From Pseudomonadota bacterium (GTDB taxonomy: Bacteria; Pseudomonadota; Alphaproteobacteria; Acetobacterales; Acetobacteraceae): a DNA stretch of 7,488 bases. Position numbers and translations under genes: made by a program. The DNA lies in NCBI GenBank assembly GCA_021845835.1, contig JAJZVE010000213.1, positions 1 to 7,488 of the forward strand, in the 5' to 3' direction. This document shows positions 1-6,109 of this stretch, one piece after another. The notes under the pieces are model-generated. The model had not been told where the DNA came from, did no database searches, and worked only from the letters and a program-made list of their open reading frames with translations. Numbering within the stretch: position 1 is the stretch's first letter; each line of letters begins with the position of its first letter.

Positions 1-417
1 CGCCGCCGCTTCGGCCGCGTCGGCGATCGGCGCCACCAGGGTGGCAAGATCGGCGTCGGGATCGGCGAGCGGGGCGAGCACCGCGCGCAGATAGGCGGGC
101 GGCAAGGTCGGCAGGTCGCCCTGCAGATTGATCACCACGTCATGCGCCCCGGCGGGATCGAGCACGGCGAGCGCCGCCTGCACGCGGTCGGAGCCGGAGG
201 GCAGCGCCGGGTCGGTCAGCACCGCGACCCCGCCCGCCGCCGCCACCGCATCGGCGATCGCGGGTTCGCCGCAGGCGACCACGACCGGGCCGAGCGCGGC
301 CGCGCGCGCGCGGTCAAGCACATGCAGGATCATCGGCCGCCCGGCGATCTCGGCCAGCGGCTTGCCGGGCAGGCGGGAAGCCGCCATGCGCGCCGGGATG
401 ACGACGATCGGATTCAC
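1..417 (-). CDS. kdsB: 3-deoxy-manno-octulosonate cytidylyltransferase (CMP-Kdo synthetase), partial, C-terminus off window
   Basis: KdsB activates Kdo with CTP to give CMP-Kdo and pyrophosphate in the cytoplasm, the step before Kdo is added to lipid A. The 139 codons visible here (the family is about 245-250 residues) read from a GTG start at 417-415. The nucleotide-binding N-terminus is clear: NPIVVIPAR at 2-10, then SRLPGKPLAEIAGRPMI at 14-30. SGSDR at 74-78 and INLQGDLP at 96-103 follow; D101 matches the conserved Asp of the family's QGD motif, thought to bind the metal. GTG is the only usable start: the frame upstream has no ATG, GTG or TTG before an in-frame TAG. No clear Shine-Dalgarno sequence precedes it. 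The gene diverges from the cytochrome c gene. The catalytic C-terminal half lies outside the window, so completeness cannot be judged. Identification is from recognised motifs. Confidence 0.95.
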   Translation of the reverse strand, partial: MNPIVVIPARMAASRLPGKPLAEIAGRPMILHVLDRARAAALGPVVVACGEPAIADAVAAAGGVAVLTDPALPSGSDRVQAALAVLDPAGAHDVVINLQGDLPTLPPAYLRAVLAPLADPDADLATLVAPIADAAEAAA

Positions 418-569
418 GCGCGGGCTGCCACGCGCGGCGGAACGGGTTGTGGCAAACGGTGCAGTTCCCTATGGTGCCGCGCAACTTAGGGAGGCGGCCG
501 GCCGCAGGCAACGCGGCGTGCTGCGCCTCGCTTGCCTGGTCCGCTCTCACGCTCGGGGTGCCGCACTGC
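418..569. other. Divergent intergenic region between kdsB and the cytochrome c gene
   Basis: These 152 bases must hold the promoters of both divergent genes unless a promoter lies inside a coding region. A perfect 12-bp palindrome, GCGGCCGGCCGC, lies at 494-505. On the minus strand, facing kdsB, TTGCCT (511-506) and TAAGTT (488-483) are 17 bases apart and flank this palindrome. They match the sigma70 -35 and -10 consensus at 4/6 and 3/6 positions, which is weak. No convincing plus-strand promoter was seen. The reading frame of the cytochrome gene stays open back to 447, but that N-terminal extension is unlike the family and is not treated as coding. Confidence 0.4.
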
Positions 570-1229
570 ATGGATAGCATGGAGGTCAACAAGGCGATCG
601 CCTCGGTCCTGGTGGCCGGCATCGCCTTCATGGTGTCAACGCTGATCGCCGACGGTCTGGTGCATCCGACGCGGCTCGCCAGGACCGCGATCCAGGTGGA
701 GGGCGCCGCCCCCGCCGCCGCACCGGCCGCCGCCGTCGCACCGGAGCCGCCGATCGCGACGCTGCTGGCCAGCGCCGACGTGAAGGCGGGCGAGAAGATC
801 GCCCACACGGTCTGCGCCGCCTGCCACACCTTCGATGAAGGCGGCAAGGCCGGCGTCGGCCCGAACCTCTACGGCGTGGTCGGCGCGGCGCACGCCCACA
901 TGGCGGGCTTCGACTACTCCAGCGCGCTCAAGGGCAAGCAGGGCCCGTGGACCTACGACGCGCTGAACGAGTGGCTGACCAAGCCGTCCGCCTACGCCCC
1001 CGGCACCAAGATGACCTTCCCCGGCCTGCCCAAGGAAAGCGAGCGGGCGGCGGTGATCGCCTATCTGCGCACGCTGTCGCACACCCCCGAACCGCTGCCG
1101 GCCGCCGCCGCCGCACCGGCGACGCCGGCCCCGGCACAACCCGCCCCGGCCGCCGGGGCTGAGCCGTCCGCGCAACCGAAGCAGGGCGACGCCCCGGCAA
1201 CCGAAGGCGCGACGGCGCCGGCGAAATAA
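570..1229 (+). CDS. cycM: Membrane-anchored cytochrome c, CycM / c552 type, with Ala/Pro-rich C-terminal tail
   Basis: A 219-residue class I c-type cytochrome anchored in the inner membrane with its haem domain in the periplasm. CycM-type proteins carry electrons between the bc1 complex and terminal oxidases; that role here is inferred from family resemblance. An uncleaved membrane anchor covers about residues 9-28. An Ala/Pro-rich linker covers about 45-62. The haem site CAACH is at 82-86, with H86 as axial ligand. GPNLYGVVG is at 97-105, and the second axial ligand is probably M148 in GTKMTFPG. The domain ends with AVIAYLRTLS at 161-170. The last 48 residues form a low-complexity Ala/Pro/Gln tail, longer than the usual short ending. 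ATG at 570 is chosen because MDSMEVNK resembles the family's usual start and puts the anchor at the N-terminus. The open frame continues up to 447, but that part looks non-coding. ATG at 579 is an alternative. hisN begins four bases after the stop. Confidence 0.88.
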   Translation: MDSMEVNKAIASVLVAGIAFMVSTLIADGLVHPTRLARTAIQVEGAAPAAAPAAAVAPEPPIATLLASADVKAGEKIAHTVCAACHTFDEGGKAGVGPNLYGVVGAAHAHMAGFDYSSALKGKQGPWTYDALNEWLTKPSAYAPGTKMTFPGLPKESERAAVIAYLRTLSHTPEPLPAAAAAPATPAPAQPAPAAGAEPSAQPKQGDAPATEGATAPAK

Positions 1230-1233
1230 CGGC

Positions 1234-2034
1234 GTGCCCGCCGCGCCCGGGGCGGAGGAGGTCGCGGCCTGGCTGGCCGCCGCCGAGGCAGCGGCGGACG
1301 CGGCGGGCGCGGTGCTGCGCCCGTTGTTCCGGTCCGGCCTGGCAGCCGAACTCAAGGGCGACCGCAGCCCGGTGACGGCGGCGGACCGCGCCGCCGAACT
1401 GGCCATGCGTGCGGTGCTGGCGGCGCACTGTCCCGGCCACGGCATCATCGGCGAGGAATTCGGCGAAAGCGACCGGGGGGCGCGCTTCCGCTGGGCGCTC
1501 GACCCGATCGACGGCACCCGCGCCTTCATCACCGGCCGGCCGCTGTTCGGCACGCTGGTCGGGCTGCTCGACGACGGCGTGCCGATCCTGGGCGTCATCG
1601 ACCAGCCGGTGACCGGCGAGCGCTGGCTGGCGGCGCCGGGCCGGGCGACCGAATTCCGCGGCCGGTTCGGCGGGCGCGCCGGCTGCCGCGCCTGTCCGGC
1701 GCTCGATCTGGCGGAACTCTCCTGCACCAGCCCGCAGATGTTCGCGCCCGCCGAATGGGCGCGCTGGCAGCGCCTGGCCGCCGCCTGCGGGCGGGCGAGC
1801 TTCGGCGGCGACTGCTACGGCTACGGCCTGCTCGCGCTCGGCCAGATCGACGTGATCGCCGAGGCCGACCTCAAGGTCTGGGACTGGGCGGCGCTGGTGC
1901 CGGTGGTGGCCGGCGCCGGCGGGCGGATGACCGATTGGCAGGGCGGCGCGCTGCGCGAAGGCGGCGACGGCCGGGCACTGGCGGTCGGCGATCCGGCGCT
2001 GCACGGGCCGGCGGCAGCCCTGCTCCGCGCCTGA
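1234..2034 (+). CDS. hisN: Histidinol-phosphatase, inositol monophosphatase-like (HisN)
   Basis: HisN removes phosphate from L-histidinol phosphate, the penultimate stage of histidine synthesis, in the cytoplasm. The 266-residue length fits the IMPase fold family (about 255-270). The metal site is intact: D51 (SPVTAADRAAE), E74 in GEEFGES, D90 and D93 in WALDPIDGTRAFITGRPLF, and D217 in LKVWDWAALVPVVAGAGG. The signature DPIDGTRAFITG and the GGDCYGYGLLALGQIDVI block are characteristic of HisN rather than of SuhB or CysQ, which are the main alternatives. The GTG start at 1234 is the first in frame; the next GTG (residue 27) would remove part of the first helix. No strong Shine-Dalgarno sequence is seen. 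With only four bases after the cytochrome stop, translation probably depends on coupling. No other his gene is in the window, so this is an isolated his gene, as is common for hisN. Confidence 0.9.
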   Translation: MPAAPGAEEVAAWLAAAEAAADAAGAVLRPLFRSGLAAELKGDRSPVTAADRAAELAMRAVLAAHCPGHGIIGEEFGESDRGARFRWALDPIDGTRAFITGRPLFGTLVGLLDDGVPILGVIDQPVTGERWLAAPGRATEFRGRFGGRAGCRACPALDLAELSCTSPQMFAPAEWARWQRLAAACGRASFGGDCYGYGLLALGQIDVIAEADLKVWDWAALVPVVAGAGGRMTDWQGGALREGGDGRALAVGDPALHGPAAALLRA

Positions 2035-2035
2035 C

Positions 2036-2064
2036 CTGACGCCGTCCGCACAATCGCCTATACC
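2036..2064 (+). promoter_or_regulatory. Candidate sigma70-type promoter for yejABEF
   Basis: In the 56-base gap between hisN and yejA, CTGACG (2036-2041) and TATACC (2059-2064) are separated by exactly 17 bases. Each matches 4 of 6 positions of TTGACA and TATAAT. Transcription would start near 2071, just before the Shine-Dalgarno sequence, giving a leader of about 20 bases. The stretch is also less GC-rich than its surroundings around 2048-2063. This is pattern matching only; read-through from hisN is equally possible. Confidence 0.35.
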
Positions 2065-2076
2065 GGAAGGAACGGC

Positions 2077-2087
2077 GGAGGGAGAGG
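2077..2087 (+). promoter_or_regulatory. Strong ribosome binding site of yejA
   Basis: GGAGGGAGAGG is a near-consensus purine-rich Shine-Dalgarno sequence 3 to 10 bases before the GTG start at 2091, depending on which GGAG or GAGG pairs. It decides the yejA start and is the strongest such site in the window, consistent with high production of the binding protein. Confidence 0.8.
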
Positions 2088-2090
2088 AAC

Positions 2091-3941
2091 GTGCGTCGCA
2101 GGGACTTGCTGCTCGCTGGGCTGACCGGCTTCGCCGCCGGCCGCGCCCGTGCCGACGAGGCACCCGCACCCGCCGCCGCGGCGCCGCTGCGCACCTATGG
2201 CCTGTCGCTGGTCGGCAATCCGCGGCTGCCGGAGGGGTTCCCCTACTTCCCTTACGTCAATCCCGCGGCACCCAAGGGCGGCGAGGTGGCGCTCGCCGAT
2301 CTCGGCAGTTTCGACAGCTTCAACCCGTTCATCGTGCGCGGCACCGCGCCGCTGTCGGTCGGGCGCGTATGGGACACGCTGCTGAAGGAGACCGCCGACG
2401 AACTCGACACCGGCTACGCGCATCTGGCCGGGGTGATCGAGATCGCCGCCGACCACAGCTACGTCGCCTTCGATCTGCGTCCGGAGGCGCAGTTCCACGA
2501 CGGCGCGCCGGTGACCGCCGAGGACGTGGTGTGGACCTTCGACACGCTGCGCGAAAAAGGCCGCCCCTACTACCGCCAGTACTATGCCGGCGTGGACAAG
2601 GCGGTGGCGGAGAGCGCGCAGCGCGTGGTGTTCCACTTCAGGACGCGCGACAATCGCGAGCTGCCGATGATCCTGGGCGAGCTGGTGGTGCTGCCGAAGC
2701 ATTGGTGGCAGGGCCGCGATTTCGCCGCCCCGCTCACCGACCCGCCGCTCGGCTCCGGCCCCTATCGCGTCGGCAAGTTCGAGTTCGGCCGCACGCTGAC
2801 GATGGAGCGCGTGGCCGACTACTGGGGCCGCGAGCTGCCGACAGCGAAGGGGCAGGACAATTTCGGCGCCATCCGCACCGAGTATTTCCGCGACGCCACG
2901 GTGGCGCTGCAGGCGTTCAAGGCCGGGCAGATCGACTACCGGCGCGAGAACATCTCCAAGGTGTGGGCGACCGAATACGGCTTCCCGGCGGTGCACAAGG
3001 GGCTGGTCAGGAAGCAGGCGTTCCCGTCCAGCCTGCCGACCGGGATGCAGTGCTTCGTGATGAACACGCGGCGGCCCGTGTTCGCCGACCGCCGCGTACG
3101 GCACGCGATGACCGAGGTGTTCGACTTTCAGTGGGAAAACCGCGAACTCTTCTACAGTCTCTACACGCGCACGACCAGCTTCTTCAGCAACAGCGACTGC
3201 GCCTCCTCCGGCCTGCCGGGCGACGCGGAACTCGCGCTGCTGCAGCCGTACCGTGACAAGCTGCCGCCCGAGCTGTTCACAACGTCGTTCACCCTGCCGG
3301 TGACGGAAGGCTCCGGCAACAACCGCGACGGCTACAAGCGCGCGCTGACGCTGCTGGAAGCGGCCGGCCTGCGCATCCATGACCGCAAGATGCTGGACGC
3401 CAGCGGCAACCAGATGGCGTTCGAGATCCTGCTCGACGAGCCGACCTTCGAGCGCGTCACGCTGCCCTATGTGCAGTGGCTCGACCGGCTCGGCATCAGG
3501 GTCAGCGTGCGCACGGTCGATCCGGCGCAGTACCAGCACCTGACCGACGCCTTCGACTTCGACATGACCATCAACACCTACGGCGAATCCGACAGTCCCG
3601 GCAACGAGCTGTGGGATTTCTGGGGCAGTGCTGCGGCGAAGCAGGAGGGCAGTGACAACCTGGCCGGCGTCGCCGAGCCGGTGGTCGATGCGCTGATCGC
3701 CAAGGTGGTCGGCGCGCACACGCGCGAGGAACTGGTGACGGCGGCGCGGGCGCTGGACCGCGTGCTGCTGTGGGGCTGGTACGTGGTGCCGCAATGGCAC
3801 ATCCAGTCGGTCTGGGCGGCGTGGTGGAACCGCTTCGGCCATCCCGACGTGCCGGTGCGCAGCGGCGTCGCGTTCAATACGTGGTGGGTGGACGAGGAAC
3901 TCGCGGAAAAGACCGACGCCGCGCGGCGCAGCGGACTCTGA
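2091..3941 (+). CDS. yejA: Periplasmic peptide-binding protein of the Yej ABC importer (SBP family 5)
   Basis: A 616-residue extracellular solute-binding protein of family 5 (OppA/DppA/YejA), which captures peptides in the periplasm and delivers them to YejB/YejE. The N-terminus is a short export signal: [10 protein letters not shown] then a hydrophobic stretch, with likely cleavage after ARA at 19-21. The RRRDLLL pattern resembles a twin-arginine signal. YejA-type features are the early [16 protein letters not shown] (49-64), [11 protein letters not shown] (74-84), the family 5 block [20 protein letters not shown] (135-153), [16 protein letters not shown] (221-236) and [19 protein letters not shown] (488-506). 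The length is typical of YejA and greater than OppA (about 540). The GTG start is fixed by a strong Shine-Dalgarno sequence. The stop overlaps the yejB start by one base (TGATG). Substrate cannot be read from sequence. Known homologues handle microcin C (E. coli) or affect antimicrobial-peptide tolerance in Brucella and Sinorhizobium. Confidence 0.93.
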   Translation: MRRRDLLLAGLTGFAAGRARADEAPAPAAAAPLRTYGLSLVGNPRLPEGFPYFPYVNPAAPKGGEVALADLGSFDSFNPFIVRGTAPLSVGRVWDTLLKETADELDTGYAHLAGVIEIAADHSYVAFDLRPEAQFHDGAPVTAEDVVWTFDTLREKGRPYYRQYYAGVDKAVAESAQRVVFHFRTRDNRELPMILGELVVLPKHWWQGRDFAAPLTDPPLGSGPYRVGKFEFGRTLTMERVADYWGRELPTAKGQDNFGAIRTEYFRDATVALQAFKAGQIDYRRENISKVWATEYGFPAVHKGLVRKQAFPSSLPTGMQCFVMNTRRPVFADRRVRHAMTEVFDFQWENRELFYSLYTRTTSFFSNSDCASSGLPGDAELALLQPYRDKLPPELFTTSFTLPVTEGSGNNRDGYKRALTLLEAAGLRIHDRKMLDASGNQMAFEILLDEPTFERVTLPYVQWLDRLGIRVSVRTVDPAQYQHLTDAFDFDMTINTYGESDSPGNELWDFWGSAAAKQEGSDNLAGVAEPVVDALIAKVVGAHTREELVTAARALDRVLLWGWYVVPQWHIQSVWAAWWNRFGHPDVPVRSGVAFNTWWVDEELAEKTDAARRSGL

Positions 3942-5029
3942 TGGGCGCCTATCTGGTCCGCCGGCTGCTGCTGGTGATCCCGACGCTGTTCGGCATCATC
4001 GCCATCAACTTCGCCATCGTGCAGTTCGCGCCCGGCGGTCCGGTGGAACAGATGATCGCCGAACTGAAGGGCAAGGGCGGCGGCATGACGGAGCGCGTCG
4101 CCGGCGGCGGCGCGGAAACGGCGCCGCCGCCGATGCCCAGCGAAGGCAGCGTCTATCGCGGCCGGCGCGGCCTCGACCCGGCGCTGGTCGCCGACATCCG
4201 CAAGCTGTTCGGTTTCGACAAGCCGCCGCTGACGCGGTTCTGGCTGATGCTGAAGGGCTACGTCACCTTCGACTTCGGCCGCAGCTTCTTCCGCGACAAG
4301 AGCGTGCTGGCGCTGGTCCTGGACAAGATGCCGGTCTCCATCTCGCTCGGCCTGTGGTCCACTCTGCTGGTCTATCTGGTGTCGATCCCGCTCGGCATCA
4401 TGAAGGCGGTGCGCGACGGCAGCCGGTTCGACGTGGCGACCAGCATGTTCGTGCTGGTCGGCTATGCCGTGCCCGGCTTCCTGTTCGCGGTGCTGCTGGT
4501 GGTGCTGTTCGCCGGCGGCAGCTACGTGCAGTGGTTCCCGCTGCGCGGCCTGGTCAGCGAAGGCGCGCAGGACTGGTCATGGCCGGCGCGCGTGTTCGAT
4601 TACCTCTGGCACATGGTGCTGCCGATCACCTCGCTGGTGGTGGGCGGGTTCGCGACGCTCACCATCCTGACCAAGAACTGCTTCCTGGAGGAAATCCGCA
4701 AGCAGTACGTGGTGACGGCGCGGGCGAAGGGCGCGGGGGAGCAGCGCATCCTGTATCGCCACGTGTTCCGCAACGCCATGCTGCTGATCGTGGCGGGCTT
4801 CCCGTCCGCCTTCATCGGCATCCTGTTCACCTCGGCGCTGCTGGTGGAGATCATCTTCTCGCTCGACGGGCTCGGCCTGCTCGGCTTCGAATCGGCGATC
4901 CGCCGCGACTATCCGGTGATGTTCGGCACGCTCTACATCTTCACGCTGCTCGGCCTGCTGATGCAGATCGCCGGCGACATGCTGTACACCGTGGTCGATC
5001 CGCGCATCGACTTCGAGGCGCGGCGGTGA
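3941..5029 (+). CDS. yejB: Yej ABC importer inner-membrane permease, first subunit
   Basis: A 362-residue permease of the OppB/DppB class, nearly the length of E. coli YejB (364), which pairs with YejE to form the peptide channel. The start [20 protein letters not shown] and the [18 protein letters not shown] segment (20-37) are hallmark YejB sequence. Predicted membrane segments lie near residues 9-29, 133-155, 168-192, 224-246, 281-305 and 325-345. A Gly-rich periplasmic stretch at 43-70 followed by YRGRRGLDP (72-80) is typical of YejB, not an insertion. The cytoplasmic coupling (EAA) loop is at about 249-280, with [17 protein letters not shown], and contacts YejF. The end, [12 protein letters not shown], also matches. 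ATG at 3941 overlaps the yejA stop by one base, so translation is probably coupled; no strong Shine-Dalgarno sequence is seen. An in-frame ATG at 3770 would lie inside yejA and gives a non-family extension. Confidence 0.95.
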   Translation: MGAYLVRRLLLVIPTLFGIIAINFAIVQFAPGGPVEQMIAELKGKGGGMTERVAGGGAETAPPPMPSEGSVYRGRRGLDPALVADIRKLFGFDKPPLTRFWLMLKGYVTFDFGRSFFRDKSVLALVLDKMPVSISLGLWSTLLVYLVSIPLGIMKAVRDGSRFDVATSMFVLVGYAVPGFLFAVLLVVLFAGGSYVQWFPLRGLVSEGAQDWSWPARVFDYLWHMVLPITSLVVGGFATLTILTKNCFLEEIRKQYVVTARAKGAGEQRILYRHVFRNAMLLIVAGFPSAFIGILFTSALLVEIIFSLDGLGLLGFESAIRRDYPVMFGTLYIFTLLGLLMQIAGDMLYTVVDPRIDFEARR

Positions 5030-6099
5030 GGGACGAAACCGCCCTTGTGATCATGCCGGTGCAGGGGCGCTTCGGCCTGTCGCCGCTGACGCAGCGGCGG
5101 CTCGGCGTGTTCCGCGCGCACCGGCGCGGCTTCTGGTCGCTGTGGATCTTCCTGGCGCTGTTCGTGCTGTCGCTGTTCGCCGAATTCATCGCCAACGACC
5201 GGCCGCTGGTGATCCACTACGCAGGACACTGGTATTTCCCGGTGCTGCGCGACTACAGCGAGGATGCGTTCGGCCCCGGGTTCATGCCGCTGCAGGCTGA
5301 CTACTCCGATCCCGACCTGCACCGCGCCATCCTGGCCAGGGGCTGGATGCTGTGGCCGGCGATTCCGTACAGCTACAGCACCATCGTCAAGGACCTGCCG
5401 GCGCCGGCGCCGGCGCCGCCGAGCTGGCACAACCCGCTCGGCACCGACGACCAGGCGCGCGACGTGCTGGCGCGCGTGATCTACGGGTTCCGCATCTCGG
5501 TTCTGTTCGGCTTCACGCTGACCGCCATTTCCTCGGCCGTCGGCATCGCCGCCGGTGCCGTGCAGGGGTTCTACGGCGGGCTCATCGACCTGTTCTTCCA
5601 GCGCTTCATCGAAGTCTGGGCGGGCATGCCGCAGCTGTTCCTGCTCATCATCCTGTCCAGCATCATCGAGCCGGACTTCTGGATCCTGCTGGTTTTCCTG
5701 CTGCTGTTCAGTTGGATGAGCCTGACCGGCCTGGTGCGCGCCGAGTTCCTGCGCGGCCGCAACCTCGATTACGTGCGCGCCGCCAAGGCGCTCGGCGTGA
5801 CGGACTTCGGCGTCATGTGGCGGCACATCCTGCCGAACGCCATGGTGGCGACGCTCACTTTCCTGCCGTTCACGCTGTCCAGCTCCGTCACCATCCTGGC
5901 AAGCCTCGATTTCCTCGGCTTCGGGCTGCCGCCCGGCTCGCCCTCGCTCGGCGAGCTGGTGAGCCAGGGCAAGAACAACCTGCAGGCCCCCTGGCTCGGC
6001 ATCACCGCCTTCGTGGTCTTGGGCGGCGTGCTGACGCTGCTTATCTTCATCGGCGAGGCGGTACGCGACGCCTTCGACCCGCGCCGCACCGCCGCATGA
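5026..6099 (+). CDS. yejE: Yej ABC importer inner-membrane permease, second subunit
   Basis: A permease of the OppC/DppC class, partner of YejB. After a short cytoplasmic start come [20 protein letters not shown] (residues 33-52, first membrane segment) and a long periplasmic loop with [20 protein letters not shown] (55-74). [20 protein letters not shown] (138-157) opens the conserved transport domain. Further segments lie near 154-178, 200-215, 218-236, 272-295 and 323-345. The EAA coupling loop is [20 protein letters not shown] (238-257). The end [11 protein letters not shown] is near-identical to E. coli YejE as I recall it. GTG at 5026 is chosen: it overlaps the yejB stop as GTGA and has GAGG at 5015-5018, seven bases upstream (357 aa). 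GTG at 5047 and ATG at 5053 (348 aa, closer to the 341 of E. coli) are possible, the latter with GAGGGA (5028-5033) rather far upstream. A Pro/Ala linker sits at 125-132. Confidence 0.93.
   Translation: MRDETALVIMPVQGRFGLSPLTQRRLGVFRAHRRGFWSLWIFLALFVLSLFAEFIANDRPLVIHYAGHWYFPVLRDYSEDAFGPGFMPLQADYSDPDLHRAILARGWMLWPAIPYSYSTIVKDLPAPAPAPPSWHNPLGTDDQARDVLARVIYGFRISVLFGFTLTAISSAVGIAAGAVQGFYGGLIDLFFQRFIEVWAGMPQLFLLIILSSIIEPDFWILLVFLLLFSWMSLTGLVRAEFLRGRNLDYVRAAKALGVTDFGVMWRHILPNAMVATLTFLPFTLSSSVTILASLDFLGFGLPPGSPSLGELVSQGKNNLQAPWLGITAFVVLGGVLTLLIFIGEAVRDAFDPRRTAA
5397..5417 (+). repeat. Short GCCGGC tandem repeat inside yejE
   Basis: Three perfect copies of the 6-base unit GCCGGC (5397-5414) plus a half copy lie in frame within yejE and encode alternating Pro and Ala in the periplasmic loop before the conserved transport domain. 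One unit adds or removes two residues without changing frame. Each unit is also self-complementary. It is too short to call a functional repeat and may just reflect GC-rich codon use. Confidence 0.6.
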
Positions 6100-6104
6100 G
6101 GGAG
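6098..6104 (+). promoter_or_regulatory. Ribosome binding site of yejF
   Basis: GAGGGAG overlaps the last two bases of the yejE stop codon and lies five bases before the yejF ATG at 6110. It supports that start and independent ribosome loading on the ATPase gene within the operon. Confidence 0.7.
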
Positions 6105-6109
6105 CGAGC

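Noticed and set aside
447..569. N-terminal extension of the cytochrome c reading frame
   Set aside because: These 41 codons do not resemble the family, would place the membrane anchor internally, and cover the intergenic region; MDSMEVNK at 570 fits the usual start.
128..577. Plus-strand frame opposite kdsB
   Set aside because: KdsB motifs on the minus strand are unmistakable, while the plus-strand product is Ala/Ser/Thr/Arg-rich low-complexity sequence.
2035..2090. Terminator or riboswitch between hisN and yejA
   Set aside because: There is no stem followed by a T-run, and the 56 bases are too short for a known riboswitch together with the ribosome site.
636..2169. Overlapping minus-strand frames opposite the cytochrome and hisN genes
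   Set aside because: The plus-strand genes have intact haem and metal-binding motifs; the antisense products are Arg/Ala/Gly-rich without any family signature.
2058..3842. 594-codon open frame on the minus strand opposite yejA
   Set aside because: Its translation is rich in His, Arg, Gln, Val and Ala and has no recognisable domain. It mirrors a certain gene on the other strand; long antisense frames are expected in DNA this GC-rich.
4111..4180. Gly/Ala/Pro-rich stretch of YejB as a lineage-specific insertion
   Set aside because: E. coli YejB has a similar-length Gly-rich segment before the same YRG-RGLDP motif, and the total lengths differ by only two residues.
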